Below are positions 18,488-30,108 of a DNA stretch of 64,000 nt, piece by piece. The DNA lies in assembly GCA_947475065.1 (NCBI GenBank), contig CANJLB010000011.1, positions 31,071 through 95,070 of the forward strand, given 5' to 3'. Both the position numbers and the translations under genes were made by a program. The notes under the pieces are model-generated. The model was not told the origin of the DNA, ran no database searches, and was given only the letters and a program-made list of their open reading frames with translations. Each line of letters begins with the position of its first letter. Position 1 is the first letter of the stretch. The DNA comes from Opitutia bacterium (GTDB taxonomy: Bacteria; Verrucomicrobiota; Verrucomicrobiia; Opitutales; Opitutaceae).

Positions 18488-18817
18488 TTAGGTTTTCAAA
18501 ATTTTCATGCGGGCAAGATCGCCGGCGCGGATGGACTGCCTGGGCTCAAGGCTGAGAATCACCGCCGCGCAGCAGGCCGGGCGCAGCTCGACGAGCAGAA
18601 TCTCGGCCACCGGCATGGCCCCGCGCGTGACGCGGCACACCATGCCGGGACGCAGGTCGGAGTCGTAGCCGCCGCCAAGGATGACGAGGTCGCCCGCCCG
18701 GGCGGACTGCAGCGCCACCACCTGGGCCGCGCCCGCGACGCGCGCCGGGGCGGCGCGCCCCGGGAACGGAGCGGCGGCAAGCGCGAGCAGCAGGCAGAGA
18801 GGTCGGAGGGAGCGCAT
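18488..18817 (-). CDS. Exported small protein inserted between rpsS and rplV
   Basis: I do not recognise this 109-residue protein. Residues 1-23 form a clear Sec-type signal peptide (basic start MRSLRP, hydrophobic LCLLLALAAAPF, then GRAAPA). The mature part is predicted beta-rich and contains two related segments, ARAGDLVIL near residue 40 and IRAGDLARM near residue 97, plus three cysteines (61, 82, 83). It might be an SH3-like barrel. It starts 11 bp after rpsS and ends 86 bp before rplV on the same strand, so it should be transcribed with the S10 genes. A secreted product in this invariant operon is odd. The frame is intact and the signal peptide is convincing. Confidence 0.7.
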   Translation of the reverse strand: MRSLRPLCLLLALAAAPFPGRAAPARVAGAAQVVALQSARAGDLVILGGGYDSDLRPGMVCRVTRGAMPVAEILLVELRPACCAAVILSLEPRQSIRAGDLARMKILKT

Positions 18818-18828
18818 GGGCGGAGGGC

Positions 18829-19104
18829 TCAGATTTCCTTGCGGGTCATGCCACCGTGCGCCTTGAAGATGCGCGTGAGCGCAAACTCGCCCAGCTTGTG
18901 GCCGACCATGTTCTCGGTGACATGGACGGGGATGAACGCCTTGCCGTTGTGGACGCTGAACGTGTGGCCGATGAAATCGGGCGTGATGGTCGAGCGGCGG
19001 GACCAGGTCTGGATGGGTTTCTTTGTGCCGGACTTGACGGCCTTCTCGATTTTCTCGAGCAGGTGGTAGTCAACAAAGAAACCTTTTTTGATGGAGCGTG
19101 CCAT
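18829..19104 (-). CDS. rpsS: 30S ribosomal protein S19
   Basis: A 91-residue S19: [39 protein letters not shown] and [16 protein letters not shown]. It contacts the A-site finger region in the head of the small subunit. It starts 18 bp after rplB and is followed 11 bp later by the unexpected exported-protein gene. Confidence 0.98.
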   Translation of the reverse strand: MARSIKKGFFVDYHLLEKIEKAVKSGTKKPIQTWSRRSTITPDFIGHTFSVHNGKAFIPVHVTENMVGHKLGEFALTRIFKAHGGMTRKEI

Positions 19105-19122
19105 GGTGCGGAAAGGGCCGGG

Positions 19123-19989
19123 TTACTTTTTGCCACGCGGCTTGCGGCCGTTGTGGTGGACGAGGATCATGCTGTTCGACTGCTTCGAGCGGCGGCGCGT
19201 GACAAAGCCCTTGGCGAGCTGGCCCCACGGCGACACGAGATGCTGGCGGCCGCCGCCGCCCTTGGACTTGCCCTGGCCGCCGCCGTTGGGGTGGTCAACC
19301 GGGTTCATCGCCATGCCGCGCACGGTCGGGCGGACGCCCAGCCAGCGCTTACGGCCGGCCTTGCCGAGGGACTGCTGGTTGTGGTCGCCATTGCCGACAA
19401 ATCCGATGGTCGCACGGCAGTTGGAGTGAACGAGCCGCAGTTCGCCGGAAGGCATCTTGAGCTGGGCCTGGCTGCCTTCGACGCCCACCAGCTCCAGCGC
19501 GGTCCCGGCGGCACGGGCCACCTGCGCGCCCCGGCCCGGCACCAGCTCAACCGCATGGACCTTGGTGGAGGGCGGGATGAGCGCGAGCGGGAAATTGTTG
19601 CCGACCTTGAAATCATTCGTCGTGGCCGTGTTGGAGGTCACAATGGTCGCGCCCACCGCCAGACCCTCGGGCGCGAGGATGTAGCTCTTCACGCCGTTCG
19701 CATATGCGATGAGCGCGAGGTTGGCGGAGCGGTTGGGGTCGTATTCAATGGCCTGCACGCGGGCGGGCAGGTCGAGCACGGCGCGCTTGAAATCAACAAT
19801 ACGGTAAAGCTGCTTGTGGCCGCCGCCCTTGTGGCGGGAGGTGATGCGACCGTAAGTGTTACGGCCGCCGGTTTTGTTTTTCGGCTCGGTCAGGGCGCGC
19901 TCCGGGCGCTTTTTTGAGAGACCGGCGGCCTTGTTTAGCGCGGTGAAGCGCAACGAGGGTGTGAGGGGACGGAAGGATTTGATCGGCAT
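19123..19989 (-). CDS. rplB: 50S ribosomal protein L2
   Basis: A 288-residue L2: MPIKSFRPLTPSLRFTALNK, GRITSRHKGGGHKQLYRIVD, and the peptidyl-transferase-proximal loop VRGMAMNPVDHPNGGGQG with its conserved His. L2 is needed for subunit association and peptidyl-transferase assembly. Typical length is 270-280. It lies between rplW and rpsS as expected. Confidence 0.98.
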   Translation of the reverse strand: MPIKSFRPLTPSLRFTALNKAAGLSKKRPERALTEPKNKTGGRNTYGRITSRHKGGGHKQLYRIVDFKRAVLDLPARVQAIEYDPNRSANLALIAYANGVKSYILAPEGLAVGATIVTSNTATTNDFKVGNNFPLALIPPSTKVHAVELVPGRGAQVARAAGTALELVGVEGSQAQLKMPSGELRLVHSNCRATIGFVGNGDHNQQSLGKAGRKRWLGVRPTVRGMAMNPVDHPNGGGQGKSKGGGGRQHLVSPWGQLAKGFVTRRRSKQSNSMILVHHNGRKPRGKK

Positions 19990-20006
19990 GGCGGTGGTTC
20001 TCCGGT

Positions 20007-20288
20007 TCAGACGAGCTCGATTTTGTCACCGGCCTTGAGCGTGACGATGGCCTTCTTGAACTCCGAGGTCATGCCGGGACGGCCGGCGCGGCCGCGCTTG
20101 TTCTTCCCGGCGCAGTTCATCGTGTTGACGCGGCGCACCGTGACCTTGAAGGTCGTTTCGACCGCCTCGGCGATGGCGTGCTTCGTGGCCGCGGTGGCGA
20201 CCTCAAAGGTGTATTGGCCGAGCTCGGAGGAGAGCTTGTTGGCCTTCTCCGTGAGACGGACGAGCTTGAGGGTGTGGACAGGGTGCAT
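20007..20288 (-). CDS. rplW: 50S ribosomal protein L23
   Basis: A 93-residue L23 (VRLTEKANKLSSELGQYTF, AIAEAVETTFKVTVRRVNTM) that forms the chaperone and SRP docking site at the exit tunnel. The start codon overlaps the rplD stop by one base (TGATG), indicating translational coupling. Confidence 0.97.
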   Translation of the reverse strand: MHPVHTLKLVRLTEKANKLSSELGQYTFEVATAATKHAIAEAVETTFKVTVRRVNTMNCAGKNKRGRAGRPGMTSEFKKAIVTLKAGDKIELV

Positions 20289-20920
20289 CAGTTTTTCCCT
20301 CCGTTGACGCGGGCGAGGATGGCGTCAAGCGCCTTGGCGCTGACGATGATTTTTTGGTATTGCGCGAGGTCGAGCGCGTTGAGCTTGGCCGCCTCCTGCA
20401 GGGAAACGCGCGCGAGATTGCGGGTGGCGCGGGTGGTCGTGGCGGCAAACGGCGCATCCACGAGCAGCACCTTGCCCGTGGGGGCGATGCGCGTGACGAC
20501 CTGGCCGGCGAGCTTGGTCTTCGGCTGGGCCAGGGAGAACTGCTCGATCACCGCGATCTCACCGGCGCTGGCGCGATCGAACAGGGCGCGGCTGAAGGCG
20601 AGCGCCTTCACCTTGGCATTGATTTTCTTGGAAAAGTCGCGGGGCCGGGGTCCGAAGACCACCCCGCCGCCAGACCACAACGGTGAACGGCTGGAGCCCG
20701 CGCGGGCGCGACCGGAACCCTTTTGGTTCCACGGCTTCTTGCCGCCGCCGCTGACCTCGCCGCGGGTTTTGGTCGAGCGCGTGCCCTGGCGGTTGTTGGC
20801 ATTGATGGCGACGATGACTTCCTTCAGGGCCTGCAGGCCTTTGTCGCCTTCAAACACAGGCAGCCCGAAGTCCTTCTCGGTGCTCGACGTGCCGTCGGAG
20901 TTAAAAACAGTGAGTTTCAT
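20288..20920 (-). CDS. rplD: 50S ribosomal protein L4
   Basis: A 210-residue L4: the extended tunnel loop (RGTRSTKTRGEVSGGGKKPW, then QKGSGRARAGSSRSPLWSGG) and the C-terminal globular part ending AKALDAILARVNG. In enterobacteria L4 controls the S10 operon by attenuation; no attenuator was identified here. It is coupled to rplW by a one-base overlap. Confidence 0.97.
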   Translation of the reverse strand: MKLTVFNSDGTSSTEKDFGLPVFEGDKGLQALKEVIVAINANNRQGTRSTKTRGEVSGGGKKPWNQKGSGRARAGSSRSPLWSGGGVVFGPRPRDFSKKINAKVKALAFSRALFDRASAGEIAVIEQFSLAQPKTKLAGQVVTRIAPTGKVLLVDAPFAATTTRATRNLARVSLQEAAKLNALDLAQYQKIIVSAKALDAILARVNGGKN

Positions 20921-20938
20921 GGGAGCGGATGCGTCGGG

Positions 20939-21661
20939 TTATTTTTTCGCGGGGGCGGCAGGCTTGGCGGCGGGCTTGGCCTCTTTGCCGGGCTTGGCCT
21001 CGGCCTTCGGGACGACGATCTTGGGCTGGCCCTTGATGGCGGTGCGAACCACGACATCGTCGCCGTTGGCCCCGGGGACGGCGCCCCGGATCAGCAGCAG
21101 GTTCTTGTCGGCGATGATCTTCACGACCCGCAGATTCTGCACGGTGCTGCTCAGCGTGCCCATGTGACCGGGCATGGACTGGTTTTTCCACGAGCGGCCG
21201 GGCGTCTGCCTCATGCCGATGGAGCCGATGCGACGGTGAAACATCGAACCGTGCGCGGCGGGGCCGCCCGCCACCTTGAAGCGGCGCACGACACCCTGGA
21301 AGCCCTTGCCCTTGGTGACGCCGGACACGTCGATGAACTGTCCTTCCTTGAAGGCGGCGTCCACTGTGATGACATCACCGACTTTGAGCGTGGGCGCAGA
21401 CTCCAGCCGGACCTCGCCCAAGACGCGGGGGGCGGACTCCAGTCCGGCCTTCTTCGCATGGCCAAGTTCGCCGCTGGCGGTGTTCTTGGTCTTTTTCTTC
21501 GCGAAACCGATCTGCACGGCGTTGTAGCCGTCGGTCGCGGCGGTCTTGACCTGAAGGACGGCGCAGGGGCCGGCTTCGACGACCGTGACGGGGACCAGGA
21601 CGTTGTGCGCGTCATAGACCTGCGTCATGCCAATTTTTTTGCCGAGGAGTGAGGTGATCAT
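20939..21661 (-). CDS. rplC: 50S ribosomal protein L3
   Basis: A 240-residue L3: MITSLLGKKIGMTQVYD at the N-terminus and the loop MRQTPGRSWKNQSMPGHMG that reaches towards the peptidyl-transferase centre, including the Gln methylated in E. coli. Residues beyond about 215 are an extra Lys/Ala/Pro-rich tail. The 91-bp gap to rpsJ upstream shows no further gene. Confidence 0.97.
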   Translation of the reverse strand: MITSLLGKKIGMTQVYDAHNVLVPVTVVEAGPCAVLQVKTAATDGYNAVQIGFAKKKTKNTASGELGHAKKAGLESAPRVLGEVRLESAPTLKVGDVITVDAAFKEGQFIDVSGVTKGKGFQGVVRRFKVAGGPAAHGSMFHRRIGSIGMRQTPGRSWKNQSMPGHMGTLSSTVQNLRVVKIIADKNLLLIRGAVPGANGDDVVVRTAIKGQPKIVVPKAEAKPGKEAKPAAKPAAPAKK

Positions 21662-21752
21662 GGTGCCAAGTGGTATCCGGGTTGCGGACCGACTTTAGCG
21701 AGGGGCCTGGCGGTACGCGGGGCGCACACAGGCAGCTCGAAAAGATGGAAGG

Positions 21753-22073
21753 TTAGACGTTGATGGTGATGTCCACGCCGGACGGAAGGTTGAGTTTCTT
21801 GAGCTCGTCCACCGTCTGGGCGGTCGGCTCGATGATGTCGATGAGACGCTTGTGCGTGCGCGTCTCAAACTGCTCCATGGACTTTTTGTCCACATGCGGG
21901 GAGCGGTTGACGGAAAGCTTCGCGATGTGCATCGGCAGCGGGATGGGACCGGAAACGCGGGCGCCGGAGCGCTTCGCTGTCTCGACAATGTCCTGCGCCG
22001 ACTGGTCAATGACCCGGTAGTCGAAACCTTGGAGCTTGATGCGAATGCGTTGGCCTTTGGGCATGGTGGGCAA
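21753..22073 (-). CDS. rpsJ: 30S ribosomal protein S10
   Basis: A 106-residue S10 ([54 protein letters not shown]). Besides its ribosomal role, S10 (NusE) takes part in antitermination. It starts 9 bp after fusA. In many bacteria tuf lies between fusA and rpsJ; there is no room for it here. Confidence 0.98.
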   Translation of the reverse strand: MPTMPKGQRIRIKLQGFDYRVIDQSAQDIVETAKRSGARVSGPIPLPMHIAKLSVNRSPHVDKKSMEQFETRTHKRLIDIIEPTAQTVDELKKLNLPSGVDITINV

Positions 22074-22082
22074 AGAACGGGA

Positions 22083-24275
<2,193 letters not shown>

Positions 24276-24292
24276 GGCAGAGTGGTCGCAGC

Positions 24293-24766
24293 TTACCAGC
24301 GGAGGTGGGCAAAGGCACGGTTCGCCTGCGCCATCTTGTGGGTGTCTTCCTTCTTTTTCACGACCGAACCCGTGTTGTTGTAGGCATCAATGATCTCCGC
24401 GGCGAGCGCGTCCTTCATCGGCAGGCCCTTGCGGGCGCCGGCGGCGGTGACAATCCAGCGCAGTGCCAGCGACTCCTGGCGTTCAAACGAAATCTCGACG
24501 GGCACCTGGTAGGTGGCACCGCCCACGCGGCGGCTCTTCACCTCGAGGCGCGGGCGCGCATTCTCCAAGGCGCCCAAGAGCAGGTCAACCGGATCGCCCT
24601 TCTCGAGCTTCTCCGACACCTTTTCAAACGCGCCATAAACGATGCGCTGGGCAATGCTCTTCTTGCCGGACTTCATGATGATGTTGACCAGATGCGCGAC
24701 CAGCGGGCTGCTGTAGCGCATATCCGGCTCGACGTGGCGTTTCTCGGCTCTGTGGCGGCGTGACAT
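24293..24766 (-). CDS. rpsG: 30S ribosomal protein S7
   Basis: A 157-residue S7: [38 protein letters not shown], and [14 protein letters not shown] [19 protein letters not shown], ending with [19 protein letters not shown]. It nucleates assembly of the 30S head and contacts the E-site. Encoded between rpsL and fusA in the str order. Confidence 0.98.
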   Translation of the reverse strand: MSRRHRAEKRHVEPDMRYSSPLVAHLVNIIMKSGKKSIAQRIVYGAFEKVSEKLEKGDPVDLLLGALENARPRLEVKSRRVGGATYQVPVEISFERQESLALRWIVTAAGARKGLPMKDALAAEIIDAYNNTGSVVKKKEDTHKMAQANRAFAHLRW

Positions 24767-24798
24767 GACTTAGGGAAAGGGTTGGAAAGAACAACGGC

Positions 24799-25179
<381 letters not shown>

Positions 25180-25249
25180 ACGAAAAGTGAGAGGTGGTTT
25201 GTGGAAAAGGGGCTGAAAGTGAACAGCCGCCGACCGCACAGCAAGAACT

Positions 25250-25299
25250 TTTTATAAAAAAAACGCGGGCCGCCGGCGAGATGCCGGCGGCCCGCGTTT
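25250..25299 (-). terminator. Intrinsic terminator of the prepilin cluster
   Basis: A near-perfect 17-bp stem, with arms at about 25261-25277 and 25283-25299, joined by a 5-nt loop. The minus-strand reading is followed by an uninterrupted run of eight or more T residues. It lies 64 bp after the stop of the giant prepilin-like gene and separates that transcript from rpsL. The stem is extremely GC-rich, so termination should be efficient. Confidence 0.9.
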
Positions 25300-25362
25300 C
25301 AAAGGCCACTGCCGCCGGTCCGGAAAGAAAATTTCCGGCCGTGTCGGGTTTGGTCACACCCA

Positions 25363-28300
25363 TCAGATCTCGTCCTTGGTGAGCCAGCGGAACGACACGA
25401 TCCGGAAGCGGCGTCCATAGACCTGATTGACCGGCTGGATGGGATACTCCGGAATGCTCAGCGCGCCGCTGGGATGCACCGAAGCAGGATCGCTGGGATC
25501 AATGTAGTCGGGGAAACGCTGGACCACCGCCTCGAGCCAGGCCCGCGCCTTGATGTCACGCTCCTCGATCTTGGCCGCCTTGGCGTTTAACAGGTCAACC
25601 GCGTCGCCATAGGCACGAATCACAAAGGTGTCAGAGCGGGCGGACAAATTTGGCCCGATGGCCTGCAAAATGTCGGCCTGGGTCAGCCAGCCAGGAATCC
25701 CGGTGCTGCGCGACAGCGCCACACCCTCGCCAGGAGCGGTGAGGTAGTCCGCCTTCTCCGAATTCACCGAGATGGTCACGTTCGGAAGCACATCGGCAAA
25801 AGGGGTGGAATTGGTTTGGCTGGTATTAGTCCCGGGTTGCTGTCCTTGAGCATTCATGACCCCGGTGGGGCGGGAGGTGTGGGCGACCGAGTGGGATCCG
25901 GTATAAACTTTTTGCGTGATGGTATTGTCGGCCGGGTTATTGATGCCCGCCCGGTCAATCGCCATTTGCAGGGCTCCCGCCACCTCGATGGTGGCGGCCT
26001 CGTTGCCCAGGTAACCCTTCTCCATTCCACCGCCGCCTTCCACGCCTTTTATCACGAGATCCCTGGTGGCTGCACTCGTGCCTGTGACGCCACCTCGATT
26101 GATGAAGCTGGCCAAGGAGGGAAAGGGGCCGCGCAGCCGGATCTCCTGCACCAGCGTGGTGGCGAGCGCGACAATCTGGGCATCGGTGAGCCGACGGTAG
26201 CCGGCATAGCTGGTAAATCCGTGCATGGTATCCTTGTCCCCCAGGGTGTATTTCGATTGCCAGAGGGTGCGGGGGTAGGAAGTGCCCTTGTGGGAGGGCA
26301 CGGTCGTGGCATTCTGTGTGTCGGTCTGTCTGTTCATGCCACTGGCGCTGCGGTTGCGCAGGCCGCCCAGCACCGCACTCCACGCCTCAATTGAGGTGGA
26401 GTTGATGTTGAAGGCTCCGTCCACCATCAGGTAGCGGGCCGGCACAAATTCCTTGGGAATCTGCAGGCCCGGATTGAAGGCGTCGGGGGCCGTCGCCTTG
26501 GCCGGAATGTCCCCCGGCCGGTCGTAGAGTGCCAGCTGCACGTCGGTCGGTGTCACCCCGGCCCCATACACCAGCCGGGGATTGGCCGGCTGGCCCGTGC
26601 CGCCCTTCTCCTGTTTTAACTGCGGAATGCCGGAAAAATAAAACCGGTCCCACAGCGCGGTATTGAGCAGGTAGGACATGTCAAAATAGTTGGTGCCAGT
26701 TTTGCCGTTGGAGGTCGTCACGGTGAGCGCCGCATTATTGGCGTACCAAATATTGGGCCGGATCTGTTTCGTCATGGTGCGGGTGACCAGGGGGTGAAAC
26801 CACGAATTGCCGACGGCGTTGCCTGTCTGGTGCCCGACAAAGGGGTATTGGTCGTCCGCCGTGAGGTTGGCATGCTGCAGCGCTCCGATGGAGAGGACCG
26901 GCATGTCCACCTCCGAACTGCGGCGCGGCAGATCAAAGAGCATCGTGCTATAGTTAATCGAACCGCTCAGGCTTGAGGCGAAATTGGTGGTGTCCGAATT
27001 GGTGGTGGTGTACACTGAACTGGGCCCCCAGGCCGGTGGCCAGTTCTTGAGCATGCGGTCAAGCCCTTGGCCGACGGCCGCCAGGGAGCCAGTGGCCCCG
27101 GGGCCGCCCGTACCATCCAAAAATCTGCTAATAAAAGGGGGAACCACCGCCAGGCCATGTATCGGCGTGGAAACCCATGGAACGGGACGATATTGGGCCT
27201 GCAAATTGTAATCAGCAAATGTCCGATAGGCCCCGCTGCCCACATCCACCGTTTCTGGCACGCCAATCCCCACATTGACCTTATAGTAATCAGTTTGTAG
27301 TGTATTGCCATTTACTAAGATTTGTTGCGACATCGGGAGCAGCGACCCGGGCAGGCCAATTTCCGTGATGAAACCACCAACGCTGCCGCCAGCGACCGTC
27401 CCCACGCCTTCTCTGACAGTTGATTGCGTTGCCCTGGGACTACCAAAGGAATCCGCCCACTCGGCGTTGAGGATGGCGGAATAGACCTGATGGCCTTTGG
27501 AGATGTCGCCGTTATTATAATCCCGCAGATAAACGCTTGAGGTGGCACCTCTGCCCAGGCTGTTGGTAACCGTGACCTCGGTCACCCCAGTTGAAATGGT
27601 GAAGACCAGTTTCTCCTTATCCCTTCCATCAGGACCCGGTCCGGCTCCGATTGAACTGAGGTCGAAAAAGCTTGTATCAATATTGGGGGCGCTCGGAGTC
27701 GCGGTAATCAAACGCAGGTGCAGATTTTTCATCGTGTCGGAAAATTGTACTGCGGCCGTGTCTTTCTTAAGTTGAAATCCGAGGATGCCGCCGGCGGGGA
27801 TGGTGATCGTCTGCCCGTTGTTGGAGTCTTTGTCGGCGAAAAAGACGAAACCTGTCAGACCGGATGGACTGGAGGGTGAAATCACGGGCAGGGGGTCCAG
27901 GCCATTGATATAGGTTTTTTTGGACATCCAGCTGTTGGATACCGTGGTGTTTTGGGCGTATTGGCCGCTAAGAAAAATCGGCATGCTGACCCGGGCGTTG
28001 TTGTTGCCGCCGCGTGGATCGGTGTAAGAGGCGTCAACATGCACGCGAAAACGATTCCATACCGAATTGTTATTGTCGCTGTTGTGGGAATAGCCTGGAT
28101 TGGCCCAGACAAACTCCAGTCCCTTGGGGAAGGAGAGGGCGGCATTGTAGGGATTGGCCACCGCGAAAGCGAGCCGGATTCTATAGCTATAGGTCATCGT
28201 CCATGTTTTGATCTTGGGTAATGGCATCTCCAGCGTACTATTCGGGTCCTCCTGTTCGCCGACATCGGGCCTGGAAAAACTGACCGAGGTATAAAACCTT

Positions 28301-30006
28301 GACTGCACCAGCTGCGGAGCAACGTGAGCCAAAATGGGGACATCATTGGGCGCCTGTGGCTCCTGATCCAGGCCAATGGTGGGGATCTGGGAGGTGCCAA
28401 TCTGGCCAATCACGCTGGCGTTGGTCGTCGGCCTGAGCTGTTTCGAGAGGTCATACCAGCTTTTCAAAATATCCCAGGAAGGCAGGGCCAGTCCCGTGCT
28501 TGAGATCATCAGATTGTAGGGCGAAACATCCTTGGCTTCCAGCGAGAGGTTGGGATCCCTGTACGCAGGATCAATCCAAAGGATTCTTTCCAGCCCGTTG
28601 ATTAGGGAGCTCTGGACCCGGAAGGAAGGCAGGATGGGGAGGCTTCTGAGTCTCTCATTGTAATACGGGCTGAAATTGGGCACGGCAACTCCGGCGACAA
28701 CGTTGGTCTTCATGCTGTCCGCCCCGTCGTCCAGCAGTGAAGTGAGGTCAAGTTTCAACCCCCCGCGCAGCGTGTCAGTGAGCAGTCCGTATGAATGAAC
28801 CGTGAGATTGTGGACATTGCTCTTGATGATGTCGTTGGCGGTCGTGGCGGTGCCGAGGCGGGGATCCAGCAGTCGCAATTGCTGGAGTGTCTGAACATTG
28901 GGGATGAGCTTGGTGGAGAAGGTGCTGGTGGTGGGAGAGGTGGAGAAAGTGTTGACGGGATAGGAAATGCTCGTGGTGGGATTGGCCCCGGAAACGGAGT
29001 CCGTAAATCCCGTCACCAGCTCAATACCATTCCGCGCCGCCACCTGAATCCGCACCCTGGCTCGGGCGCTCGAATAGCTGTTCGTGTCCACCATCGAGTT
29101 GAATCCATCACCAGGATCACGGAGATTGGCCTTCGCCTTCACCCCTTCGTCCAACACCACCCATGCATACCGGCCGCTTTGCTTGACTGCGCCACTCGAC
29201 CCCAGTCCGGGCACCATGGCGGAACTGACGCTGATCGGCACCAAGGGGGCCACCACAAAGGCATCTGGCAGGCCAGGCAAGGTGCTGTTCGGGCTCCAGC
29301 TCGCTGTGCCCGGCCCCACCAGCAGAACCCCCGGCTTGCCGGCAATCGTCACGGCGCTGAGAGCTGTGGACGTCGTGATGACCCCCTGCACCTGACTGTC
29401 CGGCGTGAACATGTCCTGCGAACGCGAGGCCGTCAGGATTTGACCTCCACTAAAGGTGGCGGCAGTGAAATTGACCCCCTCATTGCCGCTGACCAGCCAA
29501 ACCAGCAGCCTGGGGGTGGGCGACTTCATGTAGCTCTCATCTGCGACATCAAGATTGCCTAAAATCCCGGTCCAAAACCGGGTGCCGGGCTGCAAGTTTA
29601 CCGGCAATCCCACCGTCGTATCGTTTTTGCCTGCTTTGACATAGCTGTTCGTGACGGCGTACGCAAATAAATTTGTGGTCTTGCCCGGCACGGGGATTTT
29701 CAGTCCATTCGCCAAAGTGGTGGTGTCGGCAAACTGGGCCTGAATGGAGAACCGCTGGTCATGGCCGGCAAATTTTTCCAACTGACCGACGGCGGTATGC
29801 AGGCCCACGAGCGCATTTTGCTCCGCCTGAATCCTCGCCGTGCCGCTCTCGGCGATCTGGCCGCCGGTGCGGATCAGGAACGTCAGCGAGAGCAACAACA
29901 TGACCAGGAATGCCGACAACGTCAGGCTGATGATCAGGACGAAGCCGCGGGACTGCACCGGCCGGCGGCCAGCAGGGGAAGGAATGGATGGATGGCGGTG
30001 GGTCAT
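25363..30006 (-). CDS. Verru_Chthon cassette protein A-like giant prepilin (PilX-type N-terminus)
   Basis: A 1547-residue protein with a prepilin-like leader ending SRG then FVLIISLTLSAFLVMLLLSL, a hydrophobic helix at about residues 21-43 without the usual Glu5. This resembles PilX/GspK-type minor pilins. The rest is a huge, Ser/Thr/Asn/Gly-rich, probably beta-rich extracytoplasmic region. The C-terminal part has short blocks (TKQIRPNIWYANNAALTVT, MDRAGINNPADNTITQKVY) that suggest a conserved surface protein. The size, N-terminus and order after three smaller prepilins fit the Verrucomicrobia-specific family named Verru_Chthon cassette protein A. Function is unknown. It is last in the cluster, 102 bp after gene C, and followed by a strong terminator. 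Confidence 0.8.
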   Translation of the reverse strand: MTHRHPSIPSPAGRRPVQSRGFVLIISLTLSAFLVMLLLSLTFLIRTGGQIAESGTARIQAEQNALVGLHTAVGQLEKFAGHDQRFSIQAQFADTTTLANGLKIPVPGKTTNLFAYAVTNSYVKAGKNDTTVGLPVNLQPGTRFWTGILGNLDVADESYMKSPTPRLLVWLVSGNEGVNFTAATFSGGQILTASRSQDMFTPDSQVQGVITTSTALSAVTIAGKPGVLLVGPGTASWSPNSTLPGLPDAFVVAPLVPISVSSAMVPGLGSSGAVKQSGRYAWVVLDEGVKAKANLRDPGDGFNSMVDTNSYSSARARVRIQVAARNGIELVTGFTDSVSGANPTTSISYPVNTFSTSPTTSTFSTKLIPNVQTLQQLRLLDPRLGTATTANDIIKSNVHNLTVHSYGLLTDTLRGGLKLDLTSLLDDGADSMKTNVVAGVAVPNFSPYYNERLRSLPILPSFRVQSSLINGLERILWIDPAYRDPNLSLEAKDVSPYNLMISSTGLALPSWDILKSWYDLSKQLRPTTNASVIGQIGTSQIPTIGLDQEPQAPNDVPILAHVAPQLVQSRFYTSVSFSRPDVGEQEDPNSTLEMPLPKIKTWTMTYSYRIRLAFAVANPYNAALSFPKGLEFVWANPGYSHNSDNNNSVWNRFRVHVDASYTDPRGGNNNARVSMPIFLSGQYAQNTTVSNSWMSKKTYINGLDPLPVISPSSPSGLTGFVFFADKDSNNGQTITIPAGGILGFQLKKDTAAVQFSDTMKNLHLRLITATPSAPNIDTSFFDLSSIGAGPGPDGRDKEKLVFTISTGVTEVTVTNSLGRGATSSVYLRDYNNGDISKGHQVYSAILNAEWADSFGSPRATQSTVREGVGTVAGGSVGGFITEIGLPGSLLPMSQQILVNGNTLQTDYYKVNVGIGVPETVDVGSGAYRTFADYNLQAQYRPVPWVSTPIHGLAVVPPFISRFLDGTGGPGATGSLAAVGQGLDRMLKNWPPAWGPSSVYTTTNSDTTNFASSLSGSINYSTMLFDLPRRSSEVDMPVLSIGALQHANLTADDQYPFVGHQTGNAVGNSWFHPLVTRTMTKQIRPNIWYANNAALTVTTSNGKTGTNYFDMSYLLNTALWDRFYFSGIPQLKQEKGGTGQPANPRLVYGAGVTPTDVQLALYDRPGDIPAKATAPDAFNPGLQIPKEFVPARYLMVDGAFNINSTSIEAWSAVLGGLRNRSASGMNRQTDTQNATTVPSHKGTSYPRTLWQSKYTLGDKDTMHGFTSYAGYRRLTDAQIVALATTLVQEIRLRGPFPSLASFINRGGVTGTSAATRDLVIKGVEGGGGMEKGYLGNEAATIEVAGALQMAIDRAGINNPADNTITQKVYTGSHSVAHTSRPTGVMNAQGQQPGTNTSQTNSTPFADVLPNVTISVNSEKADYLTAPGEGVALSRSTGIPGWLTQADILQAIGPNLSARSDTFVIRAYGDAVDLLNAKAAKIEERDIKARAWLEAVVQRFPDYIDPSDPASVHPSGALSIPEYPIQPVNQVYGRRFRIVSFRWLTKDEI

Positions 30007-30108
30007 GGCCGGAGTGATAATTGGGTGGGGGATTGAGCCTTCAAAGGATGATCAACGACCTTGCAAAAAGCAATTCAGCAAACGCAGGTGCTTGGCATGT
30101 CCGTCTGT

